Made by a program: the position numbers and the translations under genes. From CAZGUX01 sp046160045 (GTDB taxonomy: Bacteria; Acidobacteriota; Terriglobia; Bryobacterales; Bryobacteraceae), in assembly GCA_046160045.1 (NCBI GenBank), contig JBJXGR010000262.1, positions 1-16,461 of the forward strand: a stretch of 16,461 nt of DNA, given 5' to 3'. Positions 13,842-16,461 of the stretch are shown one piece after another (the stretch's first letter is position 1; the number at the start of each line of letters is the position of its first letter). Under the pieces are notes generated by a model, which had not been told where the DNA came from, did not search any database, and worked only from the letters and a program-made list of their open reading frames with translations.

Positions 13842-15061
13842 GGAATCACCTCGTAGCTGCCAGCGGAGCCCCACTCGGGGAATGCGAGACCGTTGGCGTC
13901 GTGGACCACCGCTCCCGCGCGGACGGTCATGATACAGTCCAACTTCTGTTTGCCGATGAATTTCTTGCCCCAGGCATCCTTGAACGCGTAGACTCCCTGA
14001 TTCAACTGCACAATGGCGATGTCGGCCGCCCGTCCGACGCCAAGGGCGCCGAGGTCGTTCTGCATGCGAATCGCTTTGGCGGGCGCGACGGTCGACTTGG
14101 CGATCGCGTCCTGTAGGGTCATGCCGAGATTCATGAGCTTCGAGATGCAGTTGGTCATATCGGCCTGCTGGATCATGATGCTCGTCGCATGCAGGTCGGT
14201 CGAGATCGTATCCGGCGCGAAGCCCTGTTCCATCGCTTTGGTCGCCACCGGCCAGAGAAAACTGCCCCCTCCGTGCCCCATATCGAACAGGACGCCGCGT
14301 TTGCGCGCCTCCCAGATCCAGGGCTGAACCTTGCCCGTGTACCGGTCGACCACTTCCAGTTGCCGGTCGTTGAATGTGTGGGTGTGCATATCGCCGGGGC
14401 GCATATGCTGGAGCAGTTTCTCCGCCGATGTGCGCTGGCTGCCCGTCGTGATCTTATCGTCGACCATGACGGGGACATTCGCCATCTTGCCCGCGGCCAC
14501 GGCGCGGTCGATGGCCGTCCATCCCGGCTTCGCGAAGTGCGCTGTCTTGATGCCGACGATCACGCCGGGATACTGCTTGATCTTGTCGGCGGTCTTGGCC
14601 GAGTCCATGTCTTCGGTATCGCTTTCGTAGCGGGCCCCCAGCATGCCGTGCCCGACGATGTTGATAAGCGACAACACTCGCGTGCGCGACTTATCGATGA
14701 TGTGGGCCTTGAATTCATCGAACGAGCGCCAACCCGCGCCGCCGGCGTCGACAACGGTAGTGGTGCACGCAGGGAGCGCGCTGTCGTCGGGAAAGATGGA
14801 ACCTTCGTAGCCCACCACGTGCGCGTGCAGATCGATCAGGCCGGGTACGACATACAGCCCGCGCGCATCGATTACTTTTTTCGCGTCGGTGGCAGCGAGG
14901 TTTTCGCCCACCCTGGCGATTTTCTTCTGCGACACGGCGACGTCGGCGATGCGGTCGATCTGGTTCGCCGGATCGATGACGCGGCCCCCTTTGATGAGCA
15001 AATCGTAGGGCTGCGCAGCCAGTGCCGCGGCGAAACAGCCGGTGAGAAGGAACAACCGCAT
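13838..15061 (-). CDS. Secreted metal-dependent amidohydrolase A (COG3964-like)
   Basis: 407 residues starting MRLFLLTGCFAAALAAQPYD, a Sec signal peptide with cleavage around AAALAAQ. An internal C9 could mimic a lipobox (LLTGC), so lipoprotein processing is possible. Metal residues: H79 and H81 (IDLHAH), K172 (GIKTAH), H228 (MHTHTFN; H226 also present), H263 (DMGHGGGSF) and D289 (STDLH). The start at 15061 is chosen because the longer frame upstream (to 15724) is antisense to the next gene; there is no ribosome-binding site, and TATATC (complement of 15070-15075) sits 8 bases upstream. It is first of a two-gene operon with its paralogue. Confidence 0.87.
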   Translation of the reverse strand: MRLFLLTGCFAAALAAQPYDLLIKGGRVIDPANQIDRIADVAVSQKKIARVGENLAATDAKKVIDARGLYVVPGLIDLHAHVVGYEGSIFPDDSALPACTTTVVDAGGAGWRSFDEFKAHIIDKSRTRVLSLINIVGHGMLGARYESDTEDMDSAKTADKIKQYPGVIVGIKTAHFAKPGWTAIDRAVAAGKMANVPVMVDDKITTGSQRTSAEKLLQHMRPGDMHTHTFNDRQLEVVDRYTGKVQPWIWEARKRGVLFDMGHGGGSFLWPVATKAMEQGFAPDTISTDLHATSIMIQQADMTNCISKLMNLGMTLQDAIAKSTVAPAKAIRMQNDLGALGVGRAADIAIVQLNQGVYAFKDAWGKKFIGKQKLDCIMTVRAGAVVHDANGLAFPEWGSAGSYEVIP

Positions 15062-15105
15062 CGCACCAAGATATACCATCGGGGCCGGCCGAATCAGCAT
15101 TGTGG

Positions 15106-15140
15106 TATAAGTAACGCCAATGTTCTCCACCGTGAGGAGG
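15106..15140 (+). promoter_or_regulatory. -10 box and ribosome-binding site of the PQQ-propeller gene
   Basis: TATAAG (15106-15111) is a five-of-six -10 match without a clear -35. GAGGAGG (15134-15140) is a strong ribosome-binding site 11 bases before ATG 15152. A perfect GGCCGGCC palindrome (15083-15090) sits in the -35 area of this 90-bp divergent region. Confidence 0.5.
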
Positions 15141-15151
15141 AACCGGCTCGC

Positions 15152-16461
15152 ATGACTCCCTGGCTGCTCCTGCTGATGGCCGTCAATTGGCCTCAATTCC
15201 GTGGGCCCAACGCCGCCGGCGCCGCCAACGAGTCCGGGTTGCCCGTCGAGTTCGGGCCAGGCCGGAACCTGGTCTGGAGAACCGAACTGCCGCGAGGCGC
15301 TTCGTCCCCCGTGCTGGCAGGCGACCGGATCTACCTGACCGGAGCCGACGGCGCCGAGCGTTTCGTGTTCGCCCTGAATCGCGCCTCCGGGAAAGTGATC
15401 TGGCGGCGCTCGATCCAGGCCGACCGTGCGGAAGCTCTTCATAAGCTCAACGACCCGGCGTCGTCGAGTCCCGCCACGGACGGCCGCAGTGTCTACGTCT
15501 TCTTCGGAGATCTGGGCCTGGTGGCGTTCGATGCGGACGGCAAGGAACGGTGGCGCAAACCGCTCGGTCCGTTCACCAACCTGCATGGCATGGCGGCATC
15601 GCCGATCCTGGCGGATGGCCAGCTGATCATGGTGTGCGACCAGAACCTGGAATCGTTTCTGCTGGCCCTTGATCCCCGCGACGGCAAAACCCTCTGGAAG
15701 ACGGAGCGTCCCGAGGTGACTCATGGCTTCTCCACTCCCGCCCTCTGGCGGCCGAAGGACGGCGAGGCCGAGATCATCGTGCCGGGTTCGTATATGCTGG
15801 CCGGCTACTCAGTGGCGACAGGCAAGAAGCTTTGGTGGGCGCGAGGACTGACCTGGCAGGTGAAGTCCGCTCCTGTGATGGGAGACGGCGTCGTCTACTT
15901 CAATGGTTGGGCGCCCGGCGGCGACGCGGGCGAGCAGTACGATCTGCCGGAGTTTGAACAGGCCCTGAAAGAATGCGACAAGAACGGCGACGGGCGTTTC
16001 AGCCAGGACGAACTTCCCAAGCCGTATCAGCCGACCGGCACGTGGCAGGCCATCGATCTGGACCGGGACGGCTTTCTGAACGCCCGCGACTGGATGTTCT
16101 TCCGCGCGCGCCGGGGGGCGCAGAACACTACGACGGCAGTGAGACTCGGCGGCCGCGGCGATGTCACGGCGACCCATGTTCTCTGGCGTTATCGCAAGTC
16201 GCTGCCCGATGTGCCGACGCCGCTGCTGTATCGCGATGCCCTGTTTCTGGTCAAGACGGGCGGCATTGCCACCACCCTCGATCCCCGCACCGGCGAGGTC
16301 TTGAAGCAGGCGCGGCTGACGGGCGCTCTGGACGGCTATTACTCCTCCCCGGTCGCCTCGGACGGCAAGGTTTACATCGCCAGCGAGGAAGGGAAAGTGA
16401 ACGTCCTGAAAGCGTCGGGCGAGTGGGAAGTGCTGGCGGTGAACGACCTGAAGGAGCCGAT
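15152..16461 (+). CDS. PQQ-like beta-propeller protein with inserted EF-hand pair (3' end outside window)
   Basis: The frame is open from ATG 15152 to the window edge, giving 436 residues of an incomplete protein. A short hydrophobic N-terminus (MTPWLLLLMAVNWPQFRGP) is a possible signal peptide. Repeated PQQ-blade patterns are visible: VFALNRASGKVIW (72-84), LVAFDADGKERW (123-134), LALDPRDGKTLW (171-182), YSVATGKKLWW (219-229), TLDPRTGEVLKQ (375-386). Between blades, residues 276-313 hold two canonical 12-residue EF-hand loops: D276-N278-D280-S284-E287 and D302-D304-D306-N310-D313, with the usual glycine at position 6. It probably binds calcium outside the cytoplasm. Whether it binds PQQ is unclear. 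It is divergent from amidohydrolase A and may share its regulation. Confidence 0.88.
   Translation, partial: MTPWLLLLMAVNWPQFRGPNAAGAANESGLPVEFGPGRNLVWRTELPRGASSPVLAGDRIYLTGADGAERFVFALNRASGKVIWRRSIQADRAEALHKLNDPASSSPATDGRSVYVFFGDLGLVAFDADGKERWRKPLGPFTNLHGMAASPILADGQLIMVCDQNLESFLLALDPRDGKTLWKTERPEVTHGFSTPALWRPKDGEAEIIVPGSYMLAGYSVATGKKLWWARGLTWQVKSAPVMGDGVVYFNGWAPGGDAGEQYDLPEFEQALKECDKNGDGRFSQDELPKPYQPTGTWQAIDLDRDGFLNARDWMFFRARRGAQNTTTAVRLGGRGDVTATHVLWRYRKSLPDVPTPLLYRDALFLVKTGGIATTLDPRTGEVLKQARLTGALDGYYSSPVASDGKVYIASEEGKVNVLKASGEWEVLAVNDLKEP

Noticed and set aside
13838..15724. A 628-codon version of amidohydrolase A with a long N-terminal extension
   Set aside because: The extension is antisense to the PQQ-propeller gene and would place the signal peptide in the middle of the protein; the start at 15061 is consistent with a secreted enzyme.

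Overview
High-GC bacterial DNA. The gene content (DUF1549/DUF1553 cytochrome-type proteins beside Tat-exported DUF1501, a PQQ-type propeller with EF-hands, secreted COG3964-type amidohydrolases, Asp-box proteins, PhyH dioxygenases) and the dispersed repeats near the left end point to Acidobacteriota, most likely a Solibacter/Bryobacter relative. This assignment is an inference from gene families and remembered repeat motifs, not a search result.

Layout. 1-131: C-terminal end of an unidentified gene. 132-652: a non-coding island packed with repeats: three 41-bp-period copies, a REPIN-like pair of inverted palindromes, a second dispersed repeat present twice, and a strong 12-bp hairpin. 653-1308: FitAB/VapBC-type toxin-antitoxin module 1 with a near-consensus promoter and a palindromic operator. 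1460-3790 (minus): SDR oxidoreductase then D-aminoacylase-type amidohydrolase, a two-gene operon. 3813-6190 (plus, divergent): PhyH-like dioxygenase, Asp-box (sialidase-like) protein and a small lipoprotein, tightly coupled. 6251-6914: toxin-antitoxin module 2 (Phd-like plus PIN). 6948-11881: a three-gene operon of DUF1549/DUF1553 cytochrome protein, FAD-dependent DAO-family oxidoreductase and DUF1501 protein. 11928-12634: toxin-antitoxin module 3 (RHH VapB plus Mtu-type PIN VapC). 12627-15061 (minus): two tandem paralogous secreted amidohydrolases with a 4-nt overlap. 15152-end (plus): PQQ-like beta-propeller carrying an inserted EF-hand pair, cut by the window edge.

How it may work together. 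The metabolic genes look like a scavenging locus. Exported hydrolases, a cytochrome-bearing DUF1549 protein and a DUF1501 protein act outside the cytoplasm. A D-aminoacylase-like deacylase, an SDR, a PhyH dioxygenase and a DAO-family flavoprotein act inside. A plausible but unproven theme is deacylation of N-acyl (D-)amino acids or acylated hydroxy acids followed by oxidation. Three unrelated PIN-toxin modules sit exactly in the gaps between metabolic transcription units. Several first genes of transcription units lack a Shine-Dalgarno sequence and have a -10-like hexamer only 6-11 nt before the ATG, suggesting leaderless mRNAs.
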